NCBI RefSeq assembly: GCF_003173595.1
Contig: NZ_QGNZ01000003.1
Span: 705,799 to 769,798 of the forward strand
DNA: 64,000 bases
Origin: Pedobacter yonginensis
GTDB taxonomy: Bacteria > Bacteroidota > Bacteroidia > Sphingobacteriales > Sphingobacteriaceae
Direction: 5' to 3'
Shown here: in pieces, positions 1 to 8,701 of the stretch
How positions within the stretch are numbered: position 1 is the stretch's first letter
How the letters are laid out: each line of letters opens with the position of its first letter
Notes under the pieces: model-generated
Told to the model about the DNA's origin: nothing
Seen by the model: the letters and a program-made list of their open reading frames with translations, nothing else
The model's database searches: none
Translations under genes and position numbers: made by a program

Positions 1-1118
1 ATTTCGTTGGATGATCCGATAAACATACTATTAACAGCAGAGACCCGCCCCCGCATTTCGTCAGGCGTGAGCAATTGCATAATTGTTTGTCGGATGATTA
101 CGCTTACGCTATCAAAAGAGCCTTCCAAGAATAAAAAGAACAACGTTAGATAGAAATTTTTAGATAGGCCATAACAAATAATACTTAAACCGAAACCCGT
201 AACCGCAATCAACAGGTTTCGCCAAGGTTTGCCCATTGGAGAAAAACGGGTCATCGCTAACATGGTAATAACCGCACCAGCAGAAGCTGCTCCACGCATC
301 ATCCCTAAGCCGAAAGAACCCAAATGGAAAACATCTTTCGCAAAAATTGGCAGTAAAGCCACTGCACCCCCAAAAAACACTGAAAATAAATCCAAACTCA
401 TGGCCCAAACCATCATTTTGGTTTTAAACACGAAACTTATTCCTTCTTTCAAACTGTGGAAAATGTTTTCCTTCGGAATATAGGTTGATGGGTGTTTTTT
501 AAGCGTAAAAATGCAGATTAGTGATATTGAAACCAGCGCAACGATAACACTATAGGCCGCAGTGATTCCCCACAACCAATTAATTAAACCACCCAACAAC
601 GGACCAATAATTGTTGCCAACTGCCAGGTACTGCTGCTCCAAGTGCTAGAATTTGGATATAATTCTTTAGGAATGATTTTCGCCATCAACGAAAACGTTG
701 CCGGACCAAAAAAGCCTCTCGCTAAACCAATGCAGAAAACCAAACCATACATAATGAGTACGATTAAATCTTCTTTAAGATGTAAAAACTGACTTGTAAT
801 AATCAGCATCAAAACCGATGCTAACCACACCCCAGAAAATATCTTAATCAGCAATCCTCTTTTCTCACTTTTATCGGCAACGTAGCCACCGTACAGCGCA
901 ATGCCTATGGCCGGAATGGCTTCACATAGGCCAACTAAACCCAATTTTAAAGCATCATGTGTTAAATCGTAAATATGATAGCCTATAACCACCGCTTGCA
1001 TCTGATAAGCGAGTGTAAAAAAGAAACGCATGCCTAAAAACGATCTAAACTCTTTAAACCTTAAGGCCGCAAAAGGGTCTGGTTTTTCTATTGTTGGATT
1101 GGGGTCGGAATCTATCAC
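1..1118 (-). CDS. MFS transporter, EntS/MFS_3-like exporter (3' end outside window)
   Basis: Reading the minus strand from a GTG at 1118 gives an open frame of about 372 residues that runs off the left edge. An in-frame TAA directly precedes the GTG, so no upstream start is possible. The protein is very hydrophobic, with repeated transmembrane segments. It carries the cytoplasmic loop typical of major facilitator proteins between helices 2 and 3 (GGYVADKSEKRG), and a late motif near residue 355 (TPDEMRGRVSAV) that is common in the enterobactin-exporter-like MFS_3 group. The likely role is proton-driven efflux of a small molecule across the inner membrane; the substrate cannot be told. It is followed on the same strand side by recG, with no sign of a functional link. 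Confidence 0.8.
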   Translation of the reverse strand, partial: MIDSDPNPTIEKPDPFAALRFKEFRSFLGMRFFFTLAYQMQAVVIGYHIYDLTHDALKLGLVGLCEAIPAIGIALYGGYVADKSEKRGLLIKIFSGVWLASVLMLIITSQFLHLKEDLIVLIMYGLVFCIGLARGFFGPATFSLMAKIIPKELYPNSSTWSSSTWQLATIIGPLLGGLINWLWGITAAYSVIVALVSISLICIFTLKKHPSTYIPKENIFHSLKEGISFVFKTKMMVWAMSLDLFSVFFGGAVALLPIFAKDVFHLGSFGLGMMRGAASAGAVITMLAMTRFSPMGKPWRNLLIAVTGFGLSIICYGLSKNFYLTLFFLFLEGSFDSVSVIIRQTIMQLLTPDEMRGRVSAVNSMFIGSSNE

Positions 1119-1208
1119 TTAAAGATATTTTTTTTGCAAAACTACGTTTTGAAAGGTAAATAATTCAATGGTTCTAAACACAATGCACAAACCTTACAGC
1201 TAAATGAT

Positions 1209-3314
1209 TTAAGAAATCTTATCGAAAGAAATGCCGCGCTCCAATTTCTTTATGTAGGCTTTCAACAAGGCATTTTCAGGTTTCTCCAACCGCATGTCAT
1301 CTTCTAAAATCTGAATTACTGTATTTCTAGCTTCCTGTAAAATAACCTGGTCTGTTGCCAAGTCAGCTAGTTTTAAATCTAGAACACCACTCTGTTGTGT
1401 GCCGGTAATATCTCCCGGGCCACGAAGCTGCAAATCAATTTCCGAGATCTCAAATCCATTATTGGTTCGTACCATCGTTTCCAACCGTACCTTCCCCTCC
1501 TTGCTCAGCTTATTACCACTCATTAAAATACAAAAAGATTGCTCTGCACCTCTTCCTACCCTTCCACGCAATTGGTGCAGCTGAGAGAGACCGAAACGTT
1601 CAGCATTCTCAATCACCATTACAGAAGCATTCGGTACGTTTACACCAACCTCTATCACCGTTGTGGCCACCATAATCTGGCTTTTGCCATCAATAAATTG
1701 TTGCATCTCAAACTGCTTATCCGCATTAGGCATTTGGCCGTGTACAATACTCATTTGGTAATCTGGGCGAGGGAACTGATAACTCATTTGTTCTATACCA
1801 GCTTCAAGGTGAAGAAGATCTAATTTTTCGCTTTCCTTAATCAAAGGATAAACAACATAAACCTGCCTTCCTTTCGCGATTTCCTGTTTCATAAAACCGA
1901 ACATCCGCATTCGCTGTCCTTCAAAAAGATGTCTAGTTTCAATTGGTTTTCTACCCGCTGGCAATTCGTCGATAACCGATACATCTAAATCGCCGTATAA
2001 AGTCATGGCCAATGTTCTCGGAATGGGTGTTGCCGTCATCACCAGGATATGTGGTGGAATAAAACTTTTGCGCCAAAGTTTTGCCCTTTGCTCAACGCCA
2101 AAACGGTGTTGCTCATCTATCACAACTAAACCTAAATTTTTAAATTGAACTTTATCTTCTATCAAGGCATGTGTGCCGATTAAGATATCGATTTCCCCAC
2201 TTTCCAATTGTTTATGAAGGATGGTTCTTTCTTTTTTCTTACTGTTTCCAGTTAAGATGGCAACCCTTACCAAATCATCAGTAACCAATTCGGTGATGGA
2301 TGCGTAATGTTGCCGAGCTAAAATCTCAGTAGGTGCCATCATACAAGCTTGATAGCCGTTGTCATTAGCAAGCAGCATACTCATCAAGGCTACAGCCGTT
2401 TTCCCACTGCCTACGTCGCCCTGAACAAGCCGATTCATTTGAACCCCACGTTGGGTATCTAACCGAATTTCCTTAATAACACGTTTTTGAGCATTCGTAA
2501 GTTCAAAAGGTAGAAATTCTTTATAAAAGCGGTTTACCTTTTCACCAACTTTATCAAAGTTAACCCCCTTAAATTTTAATGCCCGAAGATGCTTGTTATT
2601 TAATAACTGAAGCTGAATGAAAAATAATTCCTCAAATTTCAATCGCCTTTCGGCAGCATTTAAATCTTGTTGATTTTTAGGGAAATGAATGTTCAGCAAA
2701 GCCATTTTTTTACTTGGCAACTGATACTTATCTAAAATGTATTGAGGTAAATTTTCAACAACCTGTGGAATAACCAGATCCAGTAAACCCGCAATTAAAC
2801 GCTGCAATCCTTTTGAATCGAGGTTAAATTTTTTAAGCTTCTCGGTTGAATTGTAAACGGGCTGCAAGGTTAAGTTTCCCCTACCCGTTGGCTTATTTTG
2901 GTACAATTCCATCTCCGGATGAGAAATGCTGAATGTTCCATTGAAAAAATTTGGCTTCCCAAAGGCAACATAGGCTAGCCCAACGGTGATATTTTCATCA
3001 ACCCACTTTAAACTCTGAAACCAAACCAACTCCATTAAGCCGGTATCATCTTTAAAAACCGCAACAATTCTTTTGGCGCGTTTCTCTCCAATAACTTTTT
3101 TACTAATTACCCTACCGATAATTTGAATGTACTGAGAATCCGAATTGATTTGGTTAATTTTAAAGTATTTGGTCCTGTCAATATATCGAAATGGATAGTG
3201 CGAGAGAAGATCTTGATAGGTAAACAGGCCGAGTTCTTTTTTTAAAACGTCGGCACGAGTTGGACCAACGCCCTTTATAAACTCAACAGGAGTATCTAAA
3301 ACCGAGCTAAACAA
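1209..3314 (-). CDS. recG: ATP-dependent DNA helicase RecG
   Basis: The 701-residue product has the usual RecG length. An N-terminal wedge/OB region (about residues 60-165) is followed by a superfamily 2 helicase core. The core has Walker A GDVGSGKT near residue 300, the Walker B box DEQH near 398, TATPIPRTLAM as motif III, and a C-terminal helicase half with QLRGRVGRG. RecG remodels stalled replication forks and migrates Holliday junctions in the cytoplasm. The gene lies 5 nt downstream of the EamA transporter on the same strand, so the two may share a transcript with ridA. There is no clear hairpin after its stop codon. Confidence 0.97.
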   Translation of the reverse strand: MFSSVLDTPVEFIKGVGPTRADVLKKELGLFTYQDLLSHYPFRYIDRTKYFKINQINSDSQYIQIIGRVISKKVIGEKRAKRIVAVFKDDTGLMELVWFQSLKWVDENITVGLAYVAFGKPNFFNGTFSISHPEMELYQNKPTGRGNLTLQPVYNSTEKLKKFNLDSKGLQRLIAGLLDLVIPQVVENLPQYILDKYQLPSKKMALLNIHFPKNQQDLNAAERRLKFEELFFIQLQLLNNKHLRALKFKGVNFDKVGEKVNRFYKEFLPFELTNAQKRVIKEIRLDTQRGVQMNRLVQGDVGSGKTAVALMSMLLANDNGYQACMMAPTEILARQHYASITELVTDDLVRVAILTGNSKKKERTILHKQLESGEIDILIGTHALIEDKVQFKNLGLVVIDEQHRFGVEQRAKLWRKSFIPPHILVMTATPIPRTLAMTLYGDLDVSVIDELPAGRKPIETRHLFEGQRMRMFGFMKQEIAKGRQVYVVYPLIKESEKLDLLHLEAGIEQMSYQFPRPDYQMSIVHGQMPNADKQFEMQQFIDGKSQIMVATTVIEVGVNVPNASVMVIENAERFGLSQLHQLRGRVGRGAEQSFCILMSGNKLSKEGKVRLETMVRTNNGFEISEIDLQLRGPGDITGTQQSGVLDLKLADLATDQVILQEARNTVIQILEDDMRLEKPENALLKAYIKKLERGISFDKIS

Positions 3315-3319
3315 AATCC

Positions 3320-4222
3320 TTACTGTTTTTTGTAAACAACACTTTTTATCAATTGTGCATTAAATATAAGTATCGAGAGCAACAAAAGTAAATAAGCAAA
3401 AATTTGATGCACATCAATTTTCTCCTTAAAATATAAAAAGGCTACTGCAAATGCAACAATTGGGTTCAGATAAATTAGAATCCCCAAAGCAGACGAGGGC
3501 ATACCCAATAGTGCATAAGCGTTTAAAAAAAGAGGTACAATGGTAAATACAATTGCTATTAAAAAGATATGTGCCCAGAAAAAACCATCAATTGGAAAAG
3601 CATTTGAACGGATAAGATACATGGGCAACATAAGTAAACCCGACAAAATCAATTGTACACCCAAAAAATTAAACTTATCAACATCTTTAATCACCTTTAA
3701 TACAATAACATATAAAGCATAAAAGGAAGCAATAACGACGGCCCAAAGCACTTCATGGAATGATCCGGTAGCCAGTAATAAGATACTGATGAGCGCAATG
3801 ATCATCGCTGTTATCTTTGCCTTGCTAAGCTGCTCCTTTAAAATAAGAAACCCACATAGCGCCGTTAAAAGCGGACAAACCATGTAAGCAAATGCAGCAG
3901 ATTTTAAACTGATGCTGTTTACGGCATAAATGTAGGTAAACCAATTTCCCGTTATAAGTGCAGAAGATACAATGGTTAAAATTAGCAACCTGTTCTTTTT
4001 AGCCCTACTAAGCGACCTAACAAACGTTAAATCTTTCTTAAGTGCTTCCTTCCTGAACAATAAAATCATTGCCCAAACCATAATTATCGAAACAAAAATT
4101 CTATAGTATAGGATTTCTTGCGGAGGAAAGCCCCTTAAATTTCGTAACGGAATAGACATAGTTCCCCAAATGATGTACGGAATAATGCCTGCTAAAAAGT
4201 ATTTGCTTTTGCTTGTCGCCAA
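3320..4222 (-). CDS. EamA/DMT family transporter (RarD-like)
   Basis: The 300-residue protein is built of about ten hydrophobic helices arranged as two EamA halves, the standard length for drug/metabolite transporters. The N-terminal half begins with GIIPYIIWGTMSIPLRNL, and the second half ends with a short Lys-rich tail. RarD-type proteins resemble it in length and N-terminal layout, but there is no residue that fixes a substrate. It sits in the inner membrane. The start is 2 nt downstream of the ridA stop and its own stop is 5 nt before recG, suggesting one transcript ridA-EamA-recG. Confidence 0.85.
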   Translation of the reverse strand: MATSKSKYFLAGIIPYIIWGTMSIPLRNLRGFPPQEILYYRIFVSIIMVWAMILLFRKEALKKDLTFVRSLSRAKKNRLLILTIVSSALITGNWFTYIYAVNSISLKSAAFAYMVCPLLTALCGFLILKEQLSKAKITAMIIALISILLLATGSFHEVLWAVVIASFYALYVIVLKVIKDVDKFNFLGVQLILSGLLMLPMYLIRSNAFPIDGFFWAHIFLIAIVFTIVPLFLNAYALLGMPSSALGILIYLNPIVAFAVAFLYFKEKIDVHQIFAYLLLLLSILIFNAQLIKSVVYKKQ

Positions 4223-4224
4223 AA

Positions 4225-4605
4225 TTATCCAATTATGGCAATCACAGAAATTTCCACATTAACGTTTTTAGGTAATACTGATACTTGAACGGTTTCGCGT
4301 GCTGGAAAATCTGCAGTAAAATACTGACCATAAACTTCGTTCACCTGAGCAAAGGTGCCCATATCACTCAAAAAGATGGTCGATTTTACAACATGATCAA
4401 AAGTTAATTCGGCCTGCAATAAAACGGCCTTTAAATTCCGCATAACTTGGTGCGTTTCTTCTTCGATATTAGCAATGTTTAACTCGCCATTTTCTGGATT
4501 GATGGCCACCTGACCAGATACAAATAAAAAGTTACCTGCTTTTACAGCTTGACTATATGGACCAATCGGTGCTGGAGCACTGGATGTATTTATGATTTCT
4601 TTCAT
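4225..4605 (-). CDS. ridA: RidA family enamine/imine deaminase
   Basis: The 126-residue length is typical of RidA (YjgF/YER057c/UK114). The N-terminus carries APAPIGPYSQAV, the middle carries FVSGQVAINPENGEL, and the C-terminal signature is RETVQVSVLPKNVNVEI, which holds the conserved arginine that binds the carboxylate of the substrate. RidA hydrolyses reactive 2-aminoacrylate and related imines released by PLP enzymes, protecting other PLP enzymes from damage. It acts as a cytoplasmic trimer. The gene heads a tight series with the EamA transporter and recG. Confidence 0.95.
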   Translation of the reverse strand: MKEIINTSSAPAPIGPYSQAVKAGNFLFVSGQVAINPENGELNIANIEEETHQVMRNLKAVLLQAELTFDHVVKSTIFLSDMGTFAQVNEVYGQYFTADFPARETVQVSVLPKNVNVEISVIAIIG

Positions 4606-4628
4606 AATGAAGGTAAGAAGTTATTTAA

Positions 4629-4766
4629 TTATTTGATAAGCCACTGAATAAGCTTATAAATGATGCCTGCTAGAAAAACAGAAATGGCCAATGCATTAAT
4701 GATATGCATAATTTTGAGGTTAATATTATTTGGCCGAGTCGGATCTTTTTTTCTAAAGAAGTACAT
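4629..4766 (-). CDS. Small single-pass membrane protein, 45 residues
   Basis: A short frame reads MYFFRKKDPTRPNNIN at its N-terminus, then a linker, one hydrophobic helix (ALAISVFLAGIIYKLI) and a short basic end. The charged, Pro/Asn-containing N-terminus followed by one membrane helix looks like a real protein and not random frame. I recall similarly arranged very short proteins in other Bacteroidota but cannot name the family with certainty. An internal ATG at residue 20 would give a 26-residue version. It lies 23 nt upstream of ridA on the same strand and downstream of the ompA terminator, so it may be the first gene of that transcript. Confidence 0.6.
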   Translation of the reverse strand: MYFFRKKDPTRPNNINLKIMHIINALAISVFLAGIIYKLIQWLIK

Positions 4767-4811
4767 ATAGCAAACTTAGTGAAAAACCTGAATACAGGAA
4801 AAAAAAGGCAC

Positions 4812-4845
4812 AAAAAAAAAGGCTCCGAAATTTCGGAGCCTTTTC
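4812..4845 (-). terminator. Intrinsic terminator after the OmpA-family gene
   Basis: An 11-12 bp perfect inverted repeat (AAGGCTCCGAAA / TTTCGGAGCCTT, 4819-4842) lies 20 nt past the OmpA stop. On the minus strand it is followed by a run of T (the A run at 4812-4820). The plus strand also ends in TTTT, so it may work in both directions. Confidence 0.9.
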
Positions 4846-4865
4846 TTAAACTTTATATTGAAATA

Positions 4866-6221
4866 CTAGTTTCTAGCAGTTTCAACACGACGGTTTTGGA
4901 TACGACCTTCTTCAATATCGTTAGAAGCAATTGGATTAGCTTCACCATTACCTTTAGTAGCAACTTGACTAGCGTTAACACCAGAGTTTACTAAGTAAGT
5001 TTTAACAGAGTTTGCTCTGTCTTTAGATAATTTCAAGTTATATGCAGCAGTACCTTCGCTTGAAGCGTAACCGTTTACAGTTACTTTACCACCGTTTTCA
5101 CGTAACACTGAAGATAATTTATCTAAAGTTGGATAAGACTCAGTTTTTAAAACTGATGAGTTGAAATCGAAACCGATTTTTTCGAAACCAGTTACACCAG
5201 TAGCTGTAGTTGTAGCAGGAGCTGCAACTGGTAGAGGACAACCTGAACCATCAACAGCAGTACCAGCAGGAGTTCCTGGGCATTTATCGAATTGATCAGC
5301 AACACCGTCACCATCAGTATCTTTTTTCAAATCTTCAACAGATTTTTCAACAGCAGTAACACGAGTTTTTAAAGCTTCAACTTCTTGACGTAAAGTTGGA
5401 TCTTTTAATTCGTCATACATTGTAGCTAATGGGTTAGACCATTCTAAGCTAGGTTTAGCAGAAGAACCTAAAGAGAACTCTAAACCAGCATAACCGTAAG
5501 AGAAGTGATCTTTAGTAGTACCTTTTGCATAAACTCCATCAAAGTTATCAGCGTCAACAAAGTTCATGGTGTAACCTAAGTTAAAGTTAACACGCTCAGA
5601 AACTTTGAATTTAACACCAGCACCAACTGGAATGTAGAAACCTTTAACGTAATCTTTAGCTTCATGTCTATCACCTGCAGGGCCTGTAGCATTACCTTTC
5701 CAATCAGTTACTGAACCATTGTTGTTAGTTACTTTTGGAGCATAAGCCAAATAACCACCACCGGCAGTTAAGAAGAAACCTACTGAGTTCTCACGACGTA
5801 AGAAATCAATTGAACCAACATTAACAACACCACGTAAATCTACTGCGTATTGTAATTCTGTTTCGAATTCTCTAGCAGTTGATCCAGCACCTGACTGAGC
5901 TAAATCGTTAGATCCAGAAACTTTACCACGTAATCCGTTTAATTCTAAAGCGAATGAGTGACCTAATTGTTTACGGATGTTTAAGCCGTAACCTAAGTTA
6001 ACATCCCATTTGTTGAAGTCATTTGAACCGCCGATAGCGATAACTGGAGCTAAAACACCTCCGTTAACACCGATTGACCAAGTTCTGTACTGTCCTCTTC
6101 CACCAAATACCTTGGTTGAAGAAGTTGTTGCAGGCGCATCTTGAGCGACAGCAAGAGTAGCTACTCCTGTTAATGCCACTAAAGAAAGTGCAACACTTTT
6201 CTTTAAAGTAGAATAATTCAT
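4866..6221 (-). CDS. OmpA family outer-membrane protein with thrombospondin type 3 repeats
   Basis: The 451-residue precursor starts with a signal peptide (about residues 1-26, ending AVAQ). A beta-barrel region follows (about 40-255), rich in alternating aromatic and polar residues. Next come a short coiled-coil stretch, a calcium-binding thrombospondin type 3 motif (DTDGDGVADQFDKCPGTPAG) and a C-terminal OmpA domain (about 345-451). The OmpA domain contains NLKLSKDRANSV and ends in an arginine-rich strand, and it anchors the barrel to peptidoglycan. This layout is that of the abundant OmpA-like porins of Bacteroidota. It is a single gene with its own strong promoter and terminator, which fits high expression. 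Confidence 0.93.
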   Translation of the reverse strand: MNYSTLKKSVALSLVALTGVATLAVAQDAPATTSSTKVFGGRGQYRTWSIGVNGGVLAPVIAIGGSNDFNKWDVNLGYGLNIRKQLGHSFALELNGLRGKVSGSNDLAQSGAGSTAREFETELQYAVDLRGVVNVGSIDFLRRENSVGFFLTAGGGYLAYAPKVTNNNGSVTDWKGNATGPAGDRHEAKDYVKGFYIPVGAGVKFKVSERVNFNLGYTMNFVDADNFDGVYAKGTTKDHFSYGYAGLEFSLGSSAKPSLEWSNPLATMYDELKDPTLRQEVEALKTRVTAVEKSVEDLKKDTDGDGVADQFDKCPGTPAGTAVDGSGCPLPVAAPATTTATGVTGFEKIGFDFNSSVLKTESYPTLDKLSSVLRENGGKVTVNGYASSEGTAAYNLKLSKDRANSVKTYLVNSGVNASQVATKGNGEANPIASNDIEEGRIQNRRVETARN

Positions 6222-6278
6222 AATCTTTTTCTTTTTTAAGGGTTAAACAATTTAATTGATTAATTTTTTAAGTAATCG

Positions 6279-6308
6279 CAAAATTAAACAAAATTTTAAA
6301 TTTTCAAA
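6279..6308 (-). promoter_or_regulatory. Bacteroidota-type promoter of the OmpA-family gene
   Basis: On the minus strand TTTG (6305-6308) and TAATTTTG (6279-6286) are separated by 18 nt. They match the TTTG / TAnnTTTG elements of the Bacteroidota housekeeping sigma factor. The predicted start near 6272 leaves a leader of about 50 nt, AT-rich and without a Shine-Dalgarno site. Confidence 0.7.
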
Positions 6309-6356
6309 CTTTTATACAAACTCCGTTCCAAACTTCACCATAATTGATCATTTTCT

Positions 6357-6364
6357 TACATTTG
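6357..6364 (+). promoter_or_regulatory. Possible -7 element of the aminopeptidase gene
   Basis: TACATTTG fits TAnnTTTG and lies 29 nt before the ATG at 6394. No matching TTTG is seen at the right distance upstream. It supports choosing the downstream start codon because the longer reading frame would begin upstream of the promoter. Confidence 0.4.
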
Positions 6365-6393
6365 ATCTTTACTATGTTCAAAACACGATAATT

Positions 6394-7680
6394 ATGAAAT
6401 ATCCCACCATCAATCAATCACTATTCATATTAAACAGAAATAATTTTATTAAAGAGCTAAAAAGCAACTCGTTAGCTATTTTTCAAGCAAACGATGAGTT
6501 TCCTAGAAGTGGCGATCAAAACTTCCTTTTTAAACAAAATCCAGATTTATTTTATTTATCAGGAATAGATCAAGAACAAACGATATTGCTCCTCTACCCC
6601 GATTGTCCTAATCCATTGTACAGACAAGTCCTGTTTTTAAGACAGACAAATGATTACATAAAAGTTTGGGAGGGATATAAGTACACGAAAGAGCAAGCGA
6701 GAGCCGCCTCTGGCATCGAAAGTATTTATTGGTTGGAAGATTTTGACAATATCCTGCAAAGCATTGTGCACTATGCAGACCATATTTACTTAAACACAAA
6801 TGAAAATGACCGCTATGCACATACAGTGCCTTATCGCGACATCCGATTCATTGAAGAAATTCGTTCAAAATACCCCTTACATAAATATGAGCGTGCGGCG
6901 CCCATTATGCGTGGATTGAGGGCCATAAAATCTGATATCGAAATTGAACTTACCAAAGAAGCCTGTGCAATTACCAGAGATGCATTTATACGTGTACTAA
7001 AGTTTACCAAGCCTGGTGTTAAGGAGTACGAAATTGAAGCTGAAATTATTCACGAATTTATTCGACAGGGCGGAACGGGCCATGCTTATACTCCAATCAT
7101 TGCATCTGGGCATAATGCAAACATCCTTCATTATAACGATAACAACCAAGAATGTAAGGATGGTGATGTGATTCTATTTGATTTTGGAGCAGAATATGCC
7201 AATTATAATGCTGATATGAGTCGTTCTATCCCAGTTAACGGTCGTTTTACTAAAAGGCAGAAAGATGTTTATAAAGCTGTTTTACATGTAATGAGAGAAG
7301 CAACAAAACTCATCGTTGCAAATACCGTTTGGAATACTTACCACGAGCAAGTTGGGGAAATTATGACAGAGCAGTTGGTTAACTTAGGATTGATTTCAAT
7401 TGCTGATGTAAAAAATCAAAGCGAAACTTATCCTGCTTACAAAAAGTATTTTATGCATGGAACTTCGCATCATTTAGGAATTGATGTGCATGATTTTGCT
7501 GGGCGATATACCCCTTTTGCAGTTGGAAACATTTTGACAGTAGAGCCTGGCATTTATATCCCACAAGAAGGATTAGGCATCCGTTTGGAGAACAATATAT
7601 TAATTACTGCTTCTGGAAATATAGACTTAATGGCCGATATTCCGGTAGAAGCTGAGGAAATTGAAAACCTGATGAATTAA
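6394..7680 (+). CDS. pepP: Xaa-Pro aminopeptidase, M24B family
   Basis: Starting at the ATG at 6394, the 428-residue protein has a creatinase/aminopeptidase P N-terminal domain (about 1-160) and a pita-bread metallopeptidase domain. The metal ligands are all visible: the two aspartates in DFGAEYANYNADMS, the histidine in HGTSHHLGIDVHD, and the glutamates in EPGIYI and RLENN. The enzyme removes N-terminal residues that precede proline, using two Mn ions in the cytoplasm. A longer frame opens at 6256, but its extra 46 residues are AT-rich, lack family similarity and overlap the promoter region. It is convergent with meaB. Confidence 0.92.
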   Translation: MKYPTINQSLFILNRNNFIKELKSNSLAIFQANDEFPRSGDQNFLFKQNPDLFYLSGIDQEQTILLLYPDCPNPLYRQVLFLRQTNDYIKVWEGYKYTKEQARAASGIESIYWLEDFDNILQSIVHYADHIYLNTNENDRYAHTVPYRDIRFIEEIRSKYPLHKYERAAPIMRGLRAIKSDIEIELTKEACAITRDAFIRVLKFTKPGVKEYEIEAEIIHEFIRQGGTGHAYTPIIASGHNANILHYNDNNQECKDGDVILFDFGAEYANYNADMSRSIPVNGRFTKRQKDVYKAVLHVMREATKLIVANTVWNTYHEQVGEIMTEQLVNLGLISIADVKNQSETYPAYKKYFMHGTSHHLGIDVHDFAGRYTPFAVGNILTVEPGIYIPQEGLGIRLENNILITASGNIDLMADIPVEAEEIENLMN

Positions 7681-7711
7681 AAAAGTTTGGTTAAATAGTT
7701 TGAGTATAAAT

Positions 7712-8611
7712 TTAGTCTTTACCCAAAAAGTTATCTGCAAAGCGGTAAATATTAAAGTCATCTTTTTTTAAGGCTTCGTGAATGCCCTCACGGAGCCTTT
7801 TTTTATCTATTCCTTGCATTTTTCGATGTTGGATTATTTTCCAAGCTTTCTCAGCAAAAAGAAATTCTTTCCTACCGTTAACAGATTCTACCGGCTTGAT
7901 AACCCAGTTACAAAGCTCTTCAACGCCTTCATTTTTATCTGCCACAGTTTTTAAAATCGGGATTGATTTAACACCTTGATGTATAATTTTTTTCAAATTA
8001 TTGGCAAATGTATCGGCTCCATTGCGGTCGGCTTTATTCACAACAAAGCAATCGGCAATTTCCATTAAACCCGATTTTATATTTTGCACTTCATCACCCG
8101 ATTCAGGCACCAACACAACTATTGTTTTATCTGCTAAACCAGCAATTTCTACTTCAGATTGTCCCACACCAACGGTCTCAATTAAAATAAGATCAAAATT
8201 AGCTGCTTTTAATACATCTACCATTTCAATGGTTTTTGCAGAAATACCGCCAAGAGCCCCTCGGGTTGCCAAAGAACGAATGAAAACATTTGGCTTATTA
8301 AACTGAGCCGACATCCTGATTCTATCACCAAGCAAAGAGCCAAAGTTGAATGGGGAAGTTGGATCAATCGCTAAGATTGCTATCTTTTTATTTAAAGCAG
8401 TAAAATGATTGGTTATCGCATTAACCAAGGTACTTTTACCAGCTCCTGGCGGGCCAGTTATACCCACAACAGGAACATGTGCTTTACTATCCAAATCTCG
8501 AAGAAGCAAATCTGCTAGTGCAAGATTGTTCTCAACGAGAGTTAGTGCCCTTGCCAAAACCTTAAAATTGCCCTCCTTTACTTCGTTTAAAATGGATAGA
8601 TGTGTATTCAT
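7712..8611 (-). CDS. meaB: Methylmalonyl-CoA mutase-associated GTPase MeaB
   Basis: From the ATG at 8611 the product has 299 residues. It shows Walker A GPPGAGKST, the family segment AIDPTSPFNFGSLLGDRIRM, the G3-like ETVGVGQSEVEIAG and the base-specifying NKAD. MeaB loads and protects the adenosylcobalamin cofactor of methylmalonyl-CoA mutase in the cytoplasm. Older names are ArgK or LAO/AO transport ATPase. The frame extends to 8686, but the extra 25 residues are unlike the family and the shorter start gives the normal N-terminus. The mutase genes are not in this window. The 3' end of this gene also contains a plus-strand terminator for the convergent aminopeptidase gene. Confidence 0.93.
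   Translation of the reverse strand: MNTHLSILNEVKEGNFKVLARALTLVENNLALADLLLRDLDSKAHVPVVGITGPPGAGKSTLVNAITNHFTALNKKIAILAIDPTSPFNFGSLLGDRIRMSAQFNKPNVFIRSLATRGALGGISAKTIEMVDVLKAANFDLILIETVGVGQSEVEIAGLADKTIVVLVPESGDEVQNIKSGLMEIADCFVVNKADRNGADTFANNLKKIIHQGVKSIPILKTVADKNEGVEELCNWVIKPVESVNGRKEFLFAEKAWKIIQHRKMQGIDKKRLREGIHEALKKDDFNIYRFADNFLGKD
7770..7804 (+). terminator. Plus-strand intrinsic terminator embedded in meaB
   Basis: AAGGCTTCGTGA (7770-7781) pairs with TCACGGAGCCTT (7788-7799) over 12 bp with one G-T wobble, a 6-nt loop and a following T run. It is about 90 nt past the aminopeptidase stop but lies inside the convergent meaB coding sequence. Confidence 0.7.
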
Positions 8612-8701
8612 CAATAAAACTATCTTTGTACAAATAAACATATTTATTTTTAATCGCAATTGTAAGGAGGTATTGTTTAGCCTCAAGCAATCTATTTACA
8701 T

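Noticed and set aside
160..792. Short frames on both strands at the left edge
   Set aside because: The region is fully covered by the truncated MFS transporter gene on the minus strand.
8665..8671. AAGGAGG as a Shine-Dalgarno site for the first glycosyltransferase
   Set aside because: It lies about 30 nt before the ATG, too far to position a ribosome, and such sites are little used in this phylum.
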